36,244 nt of DNA from Chlamydiota bacterium (GCA_013288845.1 JABDBB010000007.1:1-36244), one strand, 5' to 3'. Positions 1 to 9,851 are shown, counted from the stretch's first letter. Made by a program: numbers and translations. The notes: generated from the sequence alone by a model not told the origin.

Positions 1-2187
1 ACACGAATGGACGAAAAAGACAATTTTTGGGCTATGGGAGAAACCGGTCCGTGCGGTCCGTGTTCGGAATTATATTACGATAGAGGACCTACTTACGGAT
101 CCGGACAAAATCCGGCGGAAGACCCGGAGGGAAATCGTTTTATTGAATTTTGGAATCTCGTCTTCATGCAATACAACAGAACAGAAAACGGGATACTGGA
201 GCCGTTGCCTAAACCTTCTGTGGATACCGGAGCCGGAATTGAACGGATCGTCTGTTTGATTATCAATGCCGACAGTGTATTTGAAACGGATGTGTTAAGA
301 GGATTGATTGCAAAGGTAGAAGAGATTTCCGGAGTCACTTACGATCTTCATGACAAAGATACCCTTTCGGCTTTTCGTGTTATTGCCGACCATTTGCGTT
401 CATTGGCTTTTGCGATTGCCGACGGAGTGCGTCCGAGCAATGTCGATAGGGGTTATGTGTTGCGAAAAGTATTGCGCAGAGCGGTACGTTACGGAAGACT
501 TCTGGGAATTGATAAACCGTTTTTAGCTTTGGTATTACCGACACTTGTGGAATTAATGGGTGAGGATTATCCCGAATTGATTACCTCAAAAGATTGCATC
601 GCTGAAATTCTCACGATTGAAGAAGAATCTTTTATACGCACACTTAATCGGGGAGGAAATCTTTTAAATCGGATTATTGAAAAAGCAAAAGATTGCGGTA
701 AAATGATTACCGGCGATGAAGCATTTAAGCTAAAAGATACGTATGGAATGCCTTTTGATGAAATTCAACTTTTGGCAAAAGATGCAGATCTCTCCATAGA
801 CCAAGAGCGTTATCTGGTATTGGAAGCCGAGGCAAAAGAACGTTCACGTCTGGCTCATAAAACGGTAAAACAGGAGATGGGCGACAATATTTTTACAGGC
901 TATCTCGAAACAAACGGTCCTACCTTATTTACAGGATACGATCAGGCGGGTAACGAAGCGATTGTCAAAGCAATTGTATCCGACGGTGCCTTTGTCGATT
1001 CTCTTGAAGAGGGGGAAGAAGGGATTATTATTTTGGATAAAACGCCTTTCTACGGTGAAATGGGAGGGCAGGTCGGCGATAAAGGTCTTCTTACTTCCGA
1101 AGAGATTCGCTTTCGTGTAAATGATTCCAAAATCCTTTTTAAAGGACTGGTCGGTCATGTCGGAAAAGCAGAGAAAGGGAAAATCAGCGTAGGAAAATCT
1201 GTGATCGCCTCCATCGATGCCGAACGCAGACAGCAAATTGCAAATAACCATACCGCGACTCATATCCTTCATAAAGCTCTTGCAATGGTACTGGGAGAAC
1301 ATATTAAACAAGCCGGATCTGTCGTAGACTCTGTCCGTCTTCGTTTCGATTTCAGTCACCATAAACCACTGTCTCCGGAAGAAATCAGAAAAATTGAAGA
1401 TCTTGTAAATGAAAAAATCCAAAACAATCTGACGGTTGTTTCTTATGAACTTCCTTACGAAGAGGTAAGAAACAGAGAGGACATCAAACAATTTTTCGGC
1501 GATAAATACGATGCAAATGTCCGTGTTGTCGACATCGGATTTTCTAAAGAATTATGCGGCGGTACTCATACATCCGCAACAGGGAAAATAGGTCCGTTTC
1601 GCATTGCCAAAGAAACAGGCATTGCTGCCGGCGTCAGACGTATTGAAGCTGTTACAGGCCCGGAAGCGATGGCTCTTTATAGAGAAAATGAAGATCTTTT
1701 GGAATCTCTTGCAGAAATACTAAAAAGCTCTGTGCCGCAATTATCGGAAAGGGTAGAAAAAATTCTCGAAGAAAATAAACTGCTCACACAGGAAATAAAA
1801 ACGGCAAAGAAAAAAGAATGGGATCTTATCACCGGAAGCATTTTAGAAAAACCGGAAACTGTAAACGGAATCAATTTTTTGAGCGCACAAATCAATCTTC
1901 CTTCCAAAGATGTCAAATCGTTTGCCGATAGCATCATCGAAAAAATGGGAGAGGGCATTTTAGTGCTGGCCAACGTATCCGAAGACGGTAAATGCAACGT
2001 GCTTGTCAAAGTGTCCGACAAATGGGTGCAAAAAGGGATCAAAGCTGTCGATATTGTAAAAGATATAGCCCCCCTCATCGAAGGAACAGGCGGCGGTAAA
2101 GCGGATTTTGCACAGGCAGGAGGAAAGTCAGCTTCAAATCTACAACAGGTATTTACAGAGATTAAAAAGAAATTCCCGATAACATAA
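1..2187 (+). CDS. alaS: Alanyl-tRNA synthetase, 3' part (5' end outside window)
   Basis: This enzyme charges tRNA-Ala with alanine in the cytoplasm and edits mischarged Ser/Gly. The reading frame is open from base 1, so the first ATG at 7 is internal and the N-terminal part of the class II catalytic domain is missing. The visible part starts just before the catalytic-domain stretch GETGPCGPCSE. The editing domain carries HTATH (about 1249-1263) and, further on, CGGTH (Cys codon 1555-1557), the HxxxH plus CxxxH zinc/editing set. The C-terminal DHHA1 domain ends with a glycine-rich GTGGGKADFAQAGG stretch near 2080-2120. The gene ends at TAA 2185-2187, 18 bases before mfd on the same strand; alaS-mfd adjacency is also known in Chlamydia. 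No frameshift or missing key residue is seen in the visible part. Confidence 0.97.
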   Translation, partial: TRMDEKDNFWAMGETGPCGPCSELYYDRGPTYGSGQNPAEDPEGNRFIEFWNLVFMQYNRTENGILEPLPKPSVDTGAGIERIVCLIINADSVFETDVLRGLIAKVEEISGVTYDLHDKDTLSAFRVIADHLRSLAFAIADGVRPSNVDRGYVLRKVLRRAVRYGRLLGIDKPFLALVLPTLVELMGEDYPELITSKDCIAEILTIEEESFIRTLNRGGNLLNRIIEKAKDCGKMITGDEAFKLKDTYGMPFDEIQLLAKDADLSIDQERYLVLEAEAKERSRLAHKTVKQEMGDNIFTGYLETNGPTLFTGYDQAGNEAIVKAIVSDGAFVDSLEEGEEGIIILDKTPFYGEMGGQVGDKGLLTSEEIRFRVNDSKILFKGLVGHVGKAEKGKISVGKSVIASIDAERRQQIANNHTATHILHKALAMVLGEHIKQAGSVVDSVRLRFDFSHHKPLSPEEIRKIEDLVNEKIQNNLTVVSYELPYEEVRNREDIKQFFGDKYDANVRVVDIGFSKELCGGTHTSATGKIGPFRIAKETGIAAGVRRIEAVTGPEAMALYRENEDLLESLAEILKSSVPQLSERVEKILEENKLLTQEIKTAKKKEWDLITGSILEKPETVNGINFLSAQINLPSKDVKSFADSIIEKMGEGILVLANVSEDGKCNVLVKVSDKWVQKGIKAVDIVKDIAPLIEGTGGGKADFAQAGGKSASNLQQVFTEIKKKFPIT

Positions 2188-2205
2188 ACGAATCCGGCAT
2201 CATCC

Positions 2206-5200
2206 ATGAACTCTAAAGAAACGTCTCTTATTGAACGATTATGTGCGGATAACGAAAAATTTTCTGAATTGCATCGGGAACTGCAGGAAGGCAATTCTAT
2301 CGTTATTGAAGAATTGTGGAATTCTCCCAAAGCTCTGATCGCCGGATTGGCACAAAAAGCCACGGGAAAATACATCATCATTCTCACAGCGGCACAAAAC
2401 GAAGAAAGGGGTCTCTATCACGACTTTCCTTTCTTTACCGATTGCCCCGTCATCGACTTTCCGGCCTGGGAAACTCTGCCGGGAGAGGGAATCCCTCCGA
2501 GTCCGGACATCGTCGGAGATCGTTACAAAGTTCTAGAAAAAATTGAGTCGGATTTCGAACCGAACATCATCATTACAAATCTTCAGGCCATCCTCCAAAA
2601 ACTCATTTTACCGCGCAATTTTAATCGGCTCTATCTCGATCTAAAAACAGGACAAAATTACGGTTACACGGTTTTAATCGAAAAACTCAAGGAAATGGGA
2701 TATGCCCGCTCGGTCAATGCGGCAGACAAAGGGGAATATGCTGTAAGAGGGGGCATTATCGATGTGTTTCCCGTCTCTTCTCACGAACCGTTCAGGATCG
2801 AATTTTGGGGTGATGATATCGAATCGATCCGCTCCTACGATCCTATAGGCCAAAAATCTATCGCTATCGTAAAAGAATGCCGGATCACTCCGGGCCGTGA
2901 AATGGAATTCGTATCGGGAAAAGAGGGTCTCTGTACCATTTTCGATTATTTAGATGACAATGTTCTGGTCATTTTTGACGATCTCCTTGCCCTCGAAGAT
3001 AAGTATGCAAGTCTCGTATCGATGTGCGGAACTTCCACAAGCTCTTTTGCAGGAATGGAAGAGCTTATGGAGCAAATGGCTCCTCTGCAAAAAATCTACC
3101 TCTCAAAGACTCCTATAGAAGAATTAGGAGATATTCGTATTCTCTCCGGAAGAAAAGGGGGATTTTATTCCGAAAATGCTCCGATCCATAAAATCGGCTT
3201 CGAAATGTTCAACAGACAACTCGAAGCGGGAAGATGGGTGCATCCTTTTACTCCGATAAGAAATGCTTTTTTTGAAGATGCTCCCGTCGATGCGGAAATT
3301 TCAGGGGAAGAGGTTTTTCATGCTCTAGGCAAATTGCCTCAGGAAAAAACGGAACTGATCGTTCTCTGTAATTCGGAAGCAGAGAAAATGAATTTTCATA
3401 AGAAAATTCTCGAGGCTCATATCAATCTTCCCAAAAAAACCGCGGTCATTGACGGCTACCTCTCTTCCGGATTTACAATCGCACACTCAGATCTCATCCT
3501 CATGCCCATGACGGAAGTGACAAGGCGCTATAAAATTCGCCGTCAAAAATTGCGCAGCACATACCACACTTCTCCCGTAGAAACGTACGACCTTGCCCCG
3601 GGAGAATTAGTTGTCCATATCAATAACGGTATCGGAAAATACCTGGGACAGGAAAAACGAAACGATCATACGGGAATTGAAAAAGAATTTATGCTTCTCG
3701 AGTACGCGGAGGGGGCTAAATTATACGTACCTATGAATCAGACACACATGGTCACAAAATACATAGGATCCAACGAGTCCTTGCCGAAAATGCATACTCT
3801 GGGAAGCAAAAATTGGCAGAAAATTAAATTCAAGACGGAACAGGCAATAATAGGATATGCACAGGATCTTCTTGAATTATATGCAAAACGGGAAATCAAA
3901 GGGGGATTTTCCTACCCCGAAGACAGCGATGATGTGTCTGCATTTGAAGAGGAATTTCCTTTTCAAGAGACCGAAGACCAACTTGCTGCAATTGCAGGAA
4001 TAAAAAGTGATATGGTCTCCAATAAAGCCATGGATCGTCTGATCTGCGGAGATGTGGGATACGGAAAAACCGAAGTGGCTATGCGGGCTGCCTTCAAAGC
4101 TGTCGTAGACGGAGGAAAACAGGTTGCAGTTTTAGTCCCCACCACCGTTCTCGCTCTGCAACACTACGAAAATTTTGTCGAAAGAATGAGCAATTTTCCG
4201 ATAAGAATCGGCCATCTTTCCCGTTTTGTCAGCGCAAAACAACAAAAAAAGACTCTCGAAGAGGTCGCCGCCGGATCCGTTGATATCCTCATCGGCACTC
4301 ATCGTATCGTCGGTAAGGATGTGTTGTTTAAAGAACTGGGTCTTGTCATCATCGATGAAGAACATCGCTTCGGAGTAAGGGTCAAAGAACATCTAAAAAA
4401 AATCAAAGTAGGCGTGGATTGTCTCACCCTCTCTGCCACCCCCATACCGCGCACGCTCTACATGTCTCTTATCGGCGCACGCGATATGTCGGTGATCAAT
4501 ACTCCGCCGCAAGATCGATTGCCGATCAAAACGGTCATTTCAGAACCTAACGATGAAATGATAAAAGCAGCTCTCCTCAGAGAGCTGGCAAGGGACGGTC
4601 AGGCATACTATATTCACAATCGAGTGGAAACGCTCCCCGAAGTTGCCGGACACCTGAAAAAACTCCTTCCGGGTGCCCGTATCGCCACCGTTAACGGGCA
4701 AATGGGCAGCGCCGAAATTGATGAGGTGTTTCACGCTTTTAAAAGCGGACTGATTGATATCCTTGTCGCCACAACCATTGTCGAAAGCGGAATCGATATC
4801 CCCAATGCCAATACAATGATCATCGACAATGCAGACAGATTCGGTATGGCAGACCTCTATCAACTGAGAGGAAGGATCGGCAGATGGAACAGAAGGGCTT
4901 ATGCCTATTTTTTCGTGCGTCGATTACACACTCTGCCCGAACCGGCAAGAAAACGTCTGGATGCTCTGGCTCAATCCACCGGATACGGCGGCGGAATGAG
5001 GCTTGCTATGTGCGATCTGGAAATTAGAGGGGGCGGTCATATTCTCGGCGAAGAACAGTCCGGACATATCTCTGCTATAGGATTTCATTTTTATTGCAAA
5101 CTGCTGAAAAGAACAATCAAATCTCTTGTCGGATCGACTGTTCAGGTTCTTACCGAAACCAAAGTGGATTTTTTCAGACTCGCCGCCATCCCCGAAGACT

Positions 5201-5520
5201 ATATTCCTGAATCGTCTCTCAGAATGGAAATCTATCAACGACTGGGTGAAGCGATCAATTGGGAAGAACTAAAAGAGATTATGGACGAAATCATCGATCG
5301 TTTCGGTCCTCTTCCTGAAGCTGCAATTTGGCTGTATCATTTTTCAAGAATACGACTGTTCGCTTCTCTAAGGGGATTCACACAGGTCAAAATTGAAAAA
5401 AATTATGTGATCACCATAAAATCCGAAAAAGAAAAGCCGATCACAAAAAAATATCCTCTCAAACCTACCTCAAAACCGGAAGAGCTCGAAGAATTAGTCC
5501 TGAAATGCCTAATGACCTAA
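2206..5520 (+). CDS. mfd: Transcription-repair coupling factor Mfd
   Basis: Mfd is an ATP-driven DNA translocase that removes RNA polymerase stalled at lesions and recruits UvrA for nucleotide excision repair. The 1104-residue length is normal for the family. Order of domains: N-terminal UvrB-like part (TLPGEGIPPSPD, then RGGIIDVFP), RNA-polymerase-interacting domain (PGELVVHINNGIGKYLG, about residue 463 on), then the RecG-like helicase core. The core has Walker A GDVGYGKTE near residue 615, Walker B DEEH at about 717-720, LSATPIPRTL, ESGIDIPNANT and QLRGRIGR. The C-terminal regulatory domain is present. The start is the ATG 18 bases after alaS; no strong Shine-Dalgarno precedes it, so coupling to alaS is likely. 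The gene ends 9 bases before the first palindromic repeat element. Confidence 0.97.
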   Translation: MNSKETSLIERLCADNEKFSELHRELQEGNSIVIEELWNSPKALIAGLAQKATGKYIIILTAAQNEERGLYHDFPFFTDCPVIDFPAWETLPGEGIPPSPDIVGDRYKVLEKIESDFEPNIIITNLQAILQKLILPRNFNRLYLDLKTGQNYGYTVLIEKLKEMGYARSVNAADKGEYAVRGGIIDVFPVSSHEPFRIEFWGDDIESIRSYDPIGQKSIAIVKECRITPGREMEFVSGKEGLCTIFDYLDDNVLVIFDDLLALEDKYASLVSMCGTSTSSFAGMEELMEQMAPLQKIYLSKTPIEELGDIRILSGRKGGFYSENAPIHKIGFEMFNRQLEAGRWVHPFTPIRNAFFEDAPVDAEISGEEVFHALGKLPQEKTELIVLCNSEAEKMNFHKKILEAHINLPKKTAVIDGYLSSGFTIAHSDLILMPMTEVTRRYKIRRQKLRSTYHTSPVETYDLAPGELVVHINNGIGKYLGQEKRNDHTGIEKEFMLLEYAEGAKLYVPMNQTHMVTKYIGSNESLPKMHTLGSKNWQKIKFKTEQAIIGYAQDLLELYAKREIKGGFSYPEDSDDVSAFEEEFPFQETEDQLAAIAGIKSDMVSNKAMDRLICGDVGYGKTEVAMRAAFKAVVDGGKQVAVLVPTTVLALQHYENFVERMSNFPIRIGHLSRFVSAKQQKKTLEEVAAGSVDILIGTHRIVGKDVLFKELGLVIIDEEHRFGVRVKEHLKKIKVGVDCLTLSATPIPRTLYMSLIGARDMSVINTPPQDRLPIKTVISEPNDEMIKAALLRELARDGQAYYIHNRVETLPEVAGHLKKLLPGARIATVNGQMGSAEIDEVFHAFKSGLIDILVATTIVESGIDIPNANTMIIDNADRFGMADLYQLRGRIGRWNRRAYAYFFVRRLHTLPEPARKRLDALAQSTGYGGGMRLAMCDLEIRGGGHILGEEQSGHISAIGFHFYCKLLKRTIKSLVGSTVQVLTETKVDFFRLAAIPEDYIPESSLRMEIYQRLGEAINWEELKEIMDEIIDRFGPLPEAAIWLYHFSRIRLFASLRGFTQVKIEKNYVITIKSEKEKPITKKYPLKPTSKPEELEELVLKCLMT

Positions 5521-5529
5521 TAAGAATTT

Positions 5530-5732
5530 AATTCGCGCAGCGTTTGGAGTGCGGTGACTCGTCACCGCTTTGCCCTCGCATCGACTTGTCGAGGCGGTTT
5601 AAGCGTTATTTGTGTTTATAGATATTCGGAAATTCGTTCAAAGATTAGTTCGAAATGTTAAAAAACGCCTCGACAAGTCGATGCGAGGGCAAAGCGGTGA
5701 CGAGTCACCGCACTCCAAACGCTGCGCGAATT
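5530..5732. repeat. Palindromic repeat element, copy 1 (complete, 67-bp perfect inverted arms)
   Basis: The left arm (5530-5596) and right arm (5666-5732) are identical over 67 bases in inverted orientation, separated by a 69-base core. Each arm holds two smaller palindromes: GCGGTGAC-TC-GTCACCGC and CGCATCGAC-TT-GTCGAGGCG (the latter with one mismatch in this copy). The arms are GC-rich compared with the surroundings. The core matches the reverse complement of the cores at 21235-21305 and 36185-36244, so this copy is inverted relative to those two. It lies between the mfd stop (9 bases away) and the stop of the convergent gene at 5752 (19 bases away). No open frame of its own is evident. It may be a MITE- or REP-like element, or a shared two-way terminator; this is inference. 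Confidence 0.9.
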
Positions 5733-5751
5733 CAATGCCTCTTTCGTAAAT

Positions 5752-6612
5752 TTAGGAGTCTTGATTCTTTTTATGTCGCGGATCGGAGGTATCTTCTTTA
5801 TTATTTTCCCTACCCGAAAATCCCGGATTGCCTTTAAAAACCGGTTCGGCAGAAGCAATCTCTGTCGGGGCGGTGATCATATGAACTTGATACCCTTTTT
5901 TATCGAGAGCCAGTTTCAGGGTTTCCTGATTGATCTGCATCGAAATCAGATCATGTGCATGGGTATTGAGGTTTTCAAATCGTATATTGATTTGGTTAGG
6001 TGCAGACGCATATTCCGAAACAATAACAACGGCATCGTTAAATAAAGAGGCATTTTTTAAAGTAATACTTGTTTCAGTAAGACCGGGAGTCATTTTTATA
6101 GAAATTTCTTCCGCCATTTTTTCTATGATCTGCCTGATTTCCATAACAGTTTTTTGCGAAATCATCGACTCTGCATTTACCGCACTGTCTAAATTTCCGG
6201 TGACCGAAACATTCCCGGAAGGATCGGAAGGGAGCAAATTCATCGCATACACTTCATTTTTTTGAAAATCAGACTTTACTTTTCCGTCTTCAGATTTTTT
6301 CGCGGAGAATCGATCGAACGATTTTACCGAATTTGTCTCCTTACGAATTCCGGCTAAATCAAACGGAGAGCAGATTTTTTTTTGAGACTCAGAAGATTGT
6401 ACAACGGAAGATTTTTGACCTGTATTTCCGGATGATGTTAATCCGGATTCTTCGGTGTCTTCAGGGGAAACGGATTTGTCCGGCGTTTTTCTTTCGAGAG
6501 CTTTTTTCCAACGTTCGGAGACTTCAGGATCTTTTTCCCGAATTTTTCCTGACGGAGAGCTTTTTACTCCGGTCGGAGTCCTGATGCTATCTTTAAAATA
6601 AATTTCTTTCAT
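5752..6612 (-). CDS. Putative needle/hook length-control protein (FliK/SctP-like)
   Basis: The 286-residue protein has a long, polar Ser/Lys/Glu/Pro-rich N-terminal two-thirds with no predicted fold. A compact C-terminal domain follows (about residues 165-255), containing TSITLKNASLFNDAVVIVSEY, INIRFENL and LKLALDKKGYQVHMI. This layout, a disordered stretch followed by an alpha/beta domain with an amphipathic helix and a final strand, is that of FliK/YscP-type ruler proteins. The family call is from sequence impression only. Its start is fixed by GGGAG nine bases before the ATG at 6612. The gene is convergent with mfd across repeat copy 1 and has its own candidate promoter. If correct it would act with a type III apparatus encoded elsewhere. 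Alternatively it is a lineage-specific protein of unknown role. Confidence 0.5.
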   Translation of the reverse strand: MKEIYFKDSIRTPTGVKSSPSGKIREKDPEVSERWKKALERKTPDKSVSPEDTEESGLTSSGNTGQKSSVVQSSESQKKICSPFDLAGIRKETNSVKSFDRFSAKKSEDGKVKSDFQKNEVYAMNLLPSDPSGNVSVTGNLDSAVNAESMISQKTVMEIRQIIEKMAEEISIKMTPGLTETSITLKNASLFNDAVVIVSEYASAPNQINIRFENLNTHAHDLISMQINQETLKLALDKKGYQVHMITAPTEIASAEPVFKGNPGFSGRENNKEDTSDPRHKKNQDS

Positions 6613-6640
6613 AATACTATTCTCCCGGACGAAAACTATA

Positions 6641-6669
6641 ATTTTATGAAACTTTTCGTTTGAAGTAAA
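6641..6669 (-). promoter_or_regulatory. Candidate promoter for the FliK/SctP-like gene
   Basis: On the minus strand TTTACT (6664-6669) and TAAAAT (6641-6646) are separated by 17 bases, placing a start of transcription near 6634, about 20 bases before the start codon. The same TTTAC(A/T)-N17/18-TAAAAT pattern precedes the two paralogous genes at 7512 and 10320. Confidence 0.45.
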
Positions 6670-6688
6670 GAAAAGAAAATAAGGGGAG

Positions 6689-6718
6689 AAAAAATCCGGT
6701 TAATGAATAACCGGATTT
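6689..6718 (-). terminator. Intrinsic terminator after the 256-residue gene
   Basis: An 11-base perfect stem (AAATCCGGTTA, 6692-6702, with TAACCGGATTT, 6708-6718) and a 5-base loop are followed on the minus strand by a run of six T. It lies 23 bases past the stop of the minus-strand gene at 6742 and upstream of the next minus-strand promoter, so it separates the two transcription units. Confidence 0.75.
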
Positions 6719-6741
6719 CATATAGTAAAAAATTTACTTTA

Positions 6742-7512
6742 TCAGACTTTTGCCGGAGCTTCGGAAAAGGCCTTTCCTGTTACGTCAGGGCTGCGACTTA
6801 AATTCTCCAGTCCCATTGCTAAGCTGTTTTTAAAAGCTTCAGCATGAGGGCCGCCCATTGCAATAATTTTTTGATAATGATATGCAAAATAATCTTCGGC
6901 AGATTCTGTTAACGAAGGTTCCTCTTCAAATTCACAGGGAAGACTTACTCGTTTGACAAGATTTAATAAATTTTCTTGTCCTATCAGTTTATCGCCGATA
7001 GCTTTTACAAGTATTGGACCGACACGCGCGCGCTCGGTAGTCAGTATTGTTGCATATTCGGGAGGTAGATCGCCTAAACATTTTTTTTGTTTTTCCAAAG
7101 TTGCCGGATCTAATATCGTTTGATTAAAGTCTAACATCCATGAAAGAACGGTGGGATGAGAAGTCAATTCAGTTGCATTAGGAAATTTATCTAATTGTGC
7201 ATTTACAATCCGAGGATAAATAAAATCATAATGTTTTGCATTGTCTTCATTATGTTTTGCAAATTTTCGCATGAGTTTAGTTTGGCAAATTTCTGCAGGT
7301 GTTATCCCTTTGAAATAAGAGGTGCAAAACTTTGCAATTATCTTTTCTCTTTCTTTCTCAATGAATATTTTTTTTGAGGTACATCTTCCGCAATGTTTAA
7401 GTTCTACATAAGAAAAAATGTGTCCGATTGCCGTTCTTAATTTGCTTTCATCATCAATACTTTTGGATAATATATCTTGTAATGAGTCAAACCATCCTGT
7501 TGTTATCGACAT
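6742..7512 (-). CDS. Hypothetical protein, intact paralogue of the gene remnant at 9852-10320
   Basis: The 256-residue protein belongs to no family I recognise. It has no signal peptide or membrane segment and looks soluble and mostly helical. It contains a CGRCTSKK motif near residue 41 and several other cysteines, which might bind a metal, but no complete zinc-finger spacing is visible. The N-terminal 120 residues match the protein encoded at 9895-10320: GW(F/Y)(D/N)SLQDI, CGRC or SGRCTSKKIFIE, EK(I/M)IAKFC, TPAE(I/L)C. Its start is set by AGGAG seven bases before the ATG at 7512. It has its own promoter and terminator, so it is probably monocistronic. It is divergent from the collagen-like gene. 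Confidence 0.8.
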   Translation of the reverse strand: MSITTGWFDSLQDILSKSIDDESKLRTAIGHIFSYVELKHCGRCTSKKIFIEKEREKIIAKFCTSYFKGITPAEICQTKLMRKFAKHNEDNAKHYDFIYPRIVNAQLDKFPNATELTSHPTVLSWMLDFNQTILDPATLEKQKKCLGDLPPEYATILTTERARVGPILVKAIGDKLIGQENLLNLVKRVSLPCEFEEEPSLTESAEDYFAYHYQKIIAMGGPHAEAFKNSLAMGLENLSRSPDVTGKAFSEAPAKV

Positions 7513-7543
7513 AAAAATGCTCCTATATGTTTGTTCAAAATTT

Positions 7544-7572
7544 ATTTTATATAGATGTGATTTTTATGTAAA
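7544..7572 (-). promoter_or_regulatory. Candidate promoter of the 256-residue gene
   Basis: On the minus strand TTTACA (7567-7572), a 17-base spacer and TAAAAT (7544-7549) lie about 30 bases upstream of the start codon. About 100 bases of upstream sequence are recognisably shared with the region upstream of the paralogue at 10320, including both promoter boxes, which supports function. Confidence 0.55.
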
Positions 7573-7696
7573 ATAATTTTTGTAAAAAAAGGCTCTGTTT
7601 TATAGGTGAAAGCACTTCATTGCAAAAAAATGTATTCTGTAATTGTTTAAAATTAGGGATAATAAAAGAGCTCGGTTTTTTTAAATTAAAATTTTA

Positions 7697-7725
7697 TTGA
7701 CAATAATATTATGTTTTTTTAATTT
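7697..7725 (+). promoter_or_regulatory. Candidate promoter of the collagen-like gene
   Basis: A consensus TTGACA (7697-7702), a 17-base spacer and TAATTT (7720-7725) would give a start near 7732 and a leader of about 80 bases. In such AT-rich DNA the -10 box is weak evidence by itself. Confidence 0.4.
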
Positions 7726-7813
7726 TATTTTATAAATGTCTGGGTTGCTTTAAAAAATTTGCTTGCTCAGAAAATTAAAAAATTATGATCTACGTAGAGA
7801 TGAAGGCCCCGCT

Positions 7814-8800
<987 letters not shown>

Positions 8801-8810
8801 TATTATAAAT

Positions 8811-8814
8811 AGGA
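8811..8814 (+). promoter_or_regulatory. Ribosome binding site deciding the porin start
   Basis: AGGA lies eight bases before ATG 8823. It supports that start over the upstream in-frame TTG at 8778, which overlaps the end of the collagen-like gene. Confidence 0.6.
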
Positions 8815-8822
8815 AATATCAT

Positions 8823-9785
8823 ATGAAAAACTTCAATAAAAAAATGTATGGAATATCAATGTTTTTGTTGATCAATTCGATGAATTTTTCCTATGGAGAT
8901 AGTCGGGAATGTATAGAAAATTCGGATTGTAATTCTTGTCAACCGGCTTGCTGTAATTCATGGTTCGTAAGTGCAGATTTCTTATATTGGAGAACTTTTG
9001 AAAGCGGGCTCGATATTTGCACACCTTGTGTCGTTTCGGATTTTATTAACGCAGACGGAGTGTTGGTTTCCCAATTTTGCGGAAGGGGTCAAGACCTACA
9101 TTTTGGGTGGGATCCTGGTTTTCGCATAGGTATCGGATATGATTTACCATGTAGCGATTGGGATCTTTCCGTGTATTGGACTCATTTTTATTCGAAAGCG
9201 CAAAATAATACTCATGCTAATGAAATTCATCTGAATGTAAATTACAATGTGATAGATTTGGTGGCCCGATACGAGTGCGATTTAAATAATTGTTTTTCTT
9301 TAAATCCTTTATTAGGCTTACGCGGAGCAAAAATTCATCAAAATCTACATATGGCTTCAGATCCAAATGCAACATGTGATTCCGAAGTGAGTAATTTCAC
9401 TAATATAAACAATAGCAAACAGAAGTTTTTTGGAGTAGGGCCTTTATTGGGATTAGAAGCTGAATGGAATATGGGGTGTAATTTTAGTTTTTATACAGAT
9501 ATTGCCATATCTTGGTTATATGGAAACTTTGATGTAAATTTTGCCGGCTCTAATGAATTCCCCGGTGCTATTAGCCGTTACAATGTATGCAAACATCTTA
9601 ATGCTAACTTAGCTGTTACTGATGCAGGATTAGGAATTCGTTGGCAAACATGCTTTTGCACAAACAGAATATTGATGCTGGAGCTTGGATTAGAGCATCA
9701 TCGATATTTTGATTATAATCGTTTCGGATGCTCCGGCGACTTAAGTTTTGACGGAGTGAATTTTTCTGCCGGCTTTGAATTTTAA
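8823..9785 (+). CDS. Cysteine-rich MOMP/Lpg1974-like outer membrane porin
   Basis: The 320-residue protein is predicted to be an outer membrane beta-barrel. It begins with a short signal-like segment (MYGISMFLLINSMNFSYG). A cysteine cluster follows (ECIENSDCNSCQPACC), then SWFVSADFLYWRTFESGLD, the hallmark start of the Lpg1974/MOMP-like families of Legionella and environmental chlamydiae. Alternating hydrophobic strands continue to the end, and the last residues are SAGFEF; a terminal phenylalanine is typical of barrel assembly signals. The many cysteines fit a disulfide-crosslinked outer membrane, as in chlamydiae. The gene follows the collagen-like gene by 22 bases and may share its transcript. 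Whether it forms a general porin or an adhesin cannot be told from sequence. Confidence 0.8.
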   Translation: MKNFNKKMYGISMFLLINSMNFSYGDSRECIENSDCNSCQPACCNSWFVSADFLYWRTFESGLDICTPCVVSDFINADGVLVSQFCGRGQDLHFGWDPGFRIGIGYDLPCSDWDLSVYWTHFYSKAQNNTHANEIHLNVNYNVIDLVARYECDLNNCFSLNPLLGLRGAKIHQNLHMASDPNATCDSEVSNFTNINNSKQKFFGVGPLLGLEAEWNMGCNFSFYTDIAISWLYGNFDVNFAGSNEFPGAISRYNVCKHLNANLAVTDAGLGIRWQTCFCTNRILMLELGLEHHRYFDYNRFGCSGDLSFDGVNFSAGFEF

Positions 9786-9851
9786 TAGAAATTCGGAGCA
9801 GACAGAGTATCTCCCATATTAAAAAAACCGTTTTATATATTCCGTACCGGT

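Larger units (their letters stand above)
7513..7813. other. AT-rich divergent intergenic region
   Basis: About 300 bases lie between the minus-strand gene starting at 7512 and the collagen-like gene starting at 7814. The region is very AT-rich and contains one candidate promoter in each direction. An open frame can be extended upstream from 7814 to a TTG at 7763, but it carries no protein-like signal. No RNA gene was seen. Confidence 0.7.

Noticed and set aside
925..1491. 188-codon minus-strand frame within alaS
   Set aside because: It is antisense to the highly conserved editing domain of alaS; no ribosome site or homology is recognised.
5530..5732. Inverted-repeat clusters as a CRISPR array
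   Set aside because: There are only two inverted arms per locus with one core, not a series of direct repeats with unique spacers, and no cas genes.
5655..5858. Short frames on both strands through the right arm of repeat copy 1
   Set aside because: They arise from the stop-poor GC-rich palindrome, overlap the FliK/SctP-like gene and have no protein-like features.
7763..7813. TTG start at 7763 for the collagen-like gene
   Set aside because: It would put 17 mostly polar, charged residues before a clean signal peptide; ATG 7814 has a better ribosome site.
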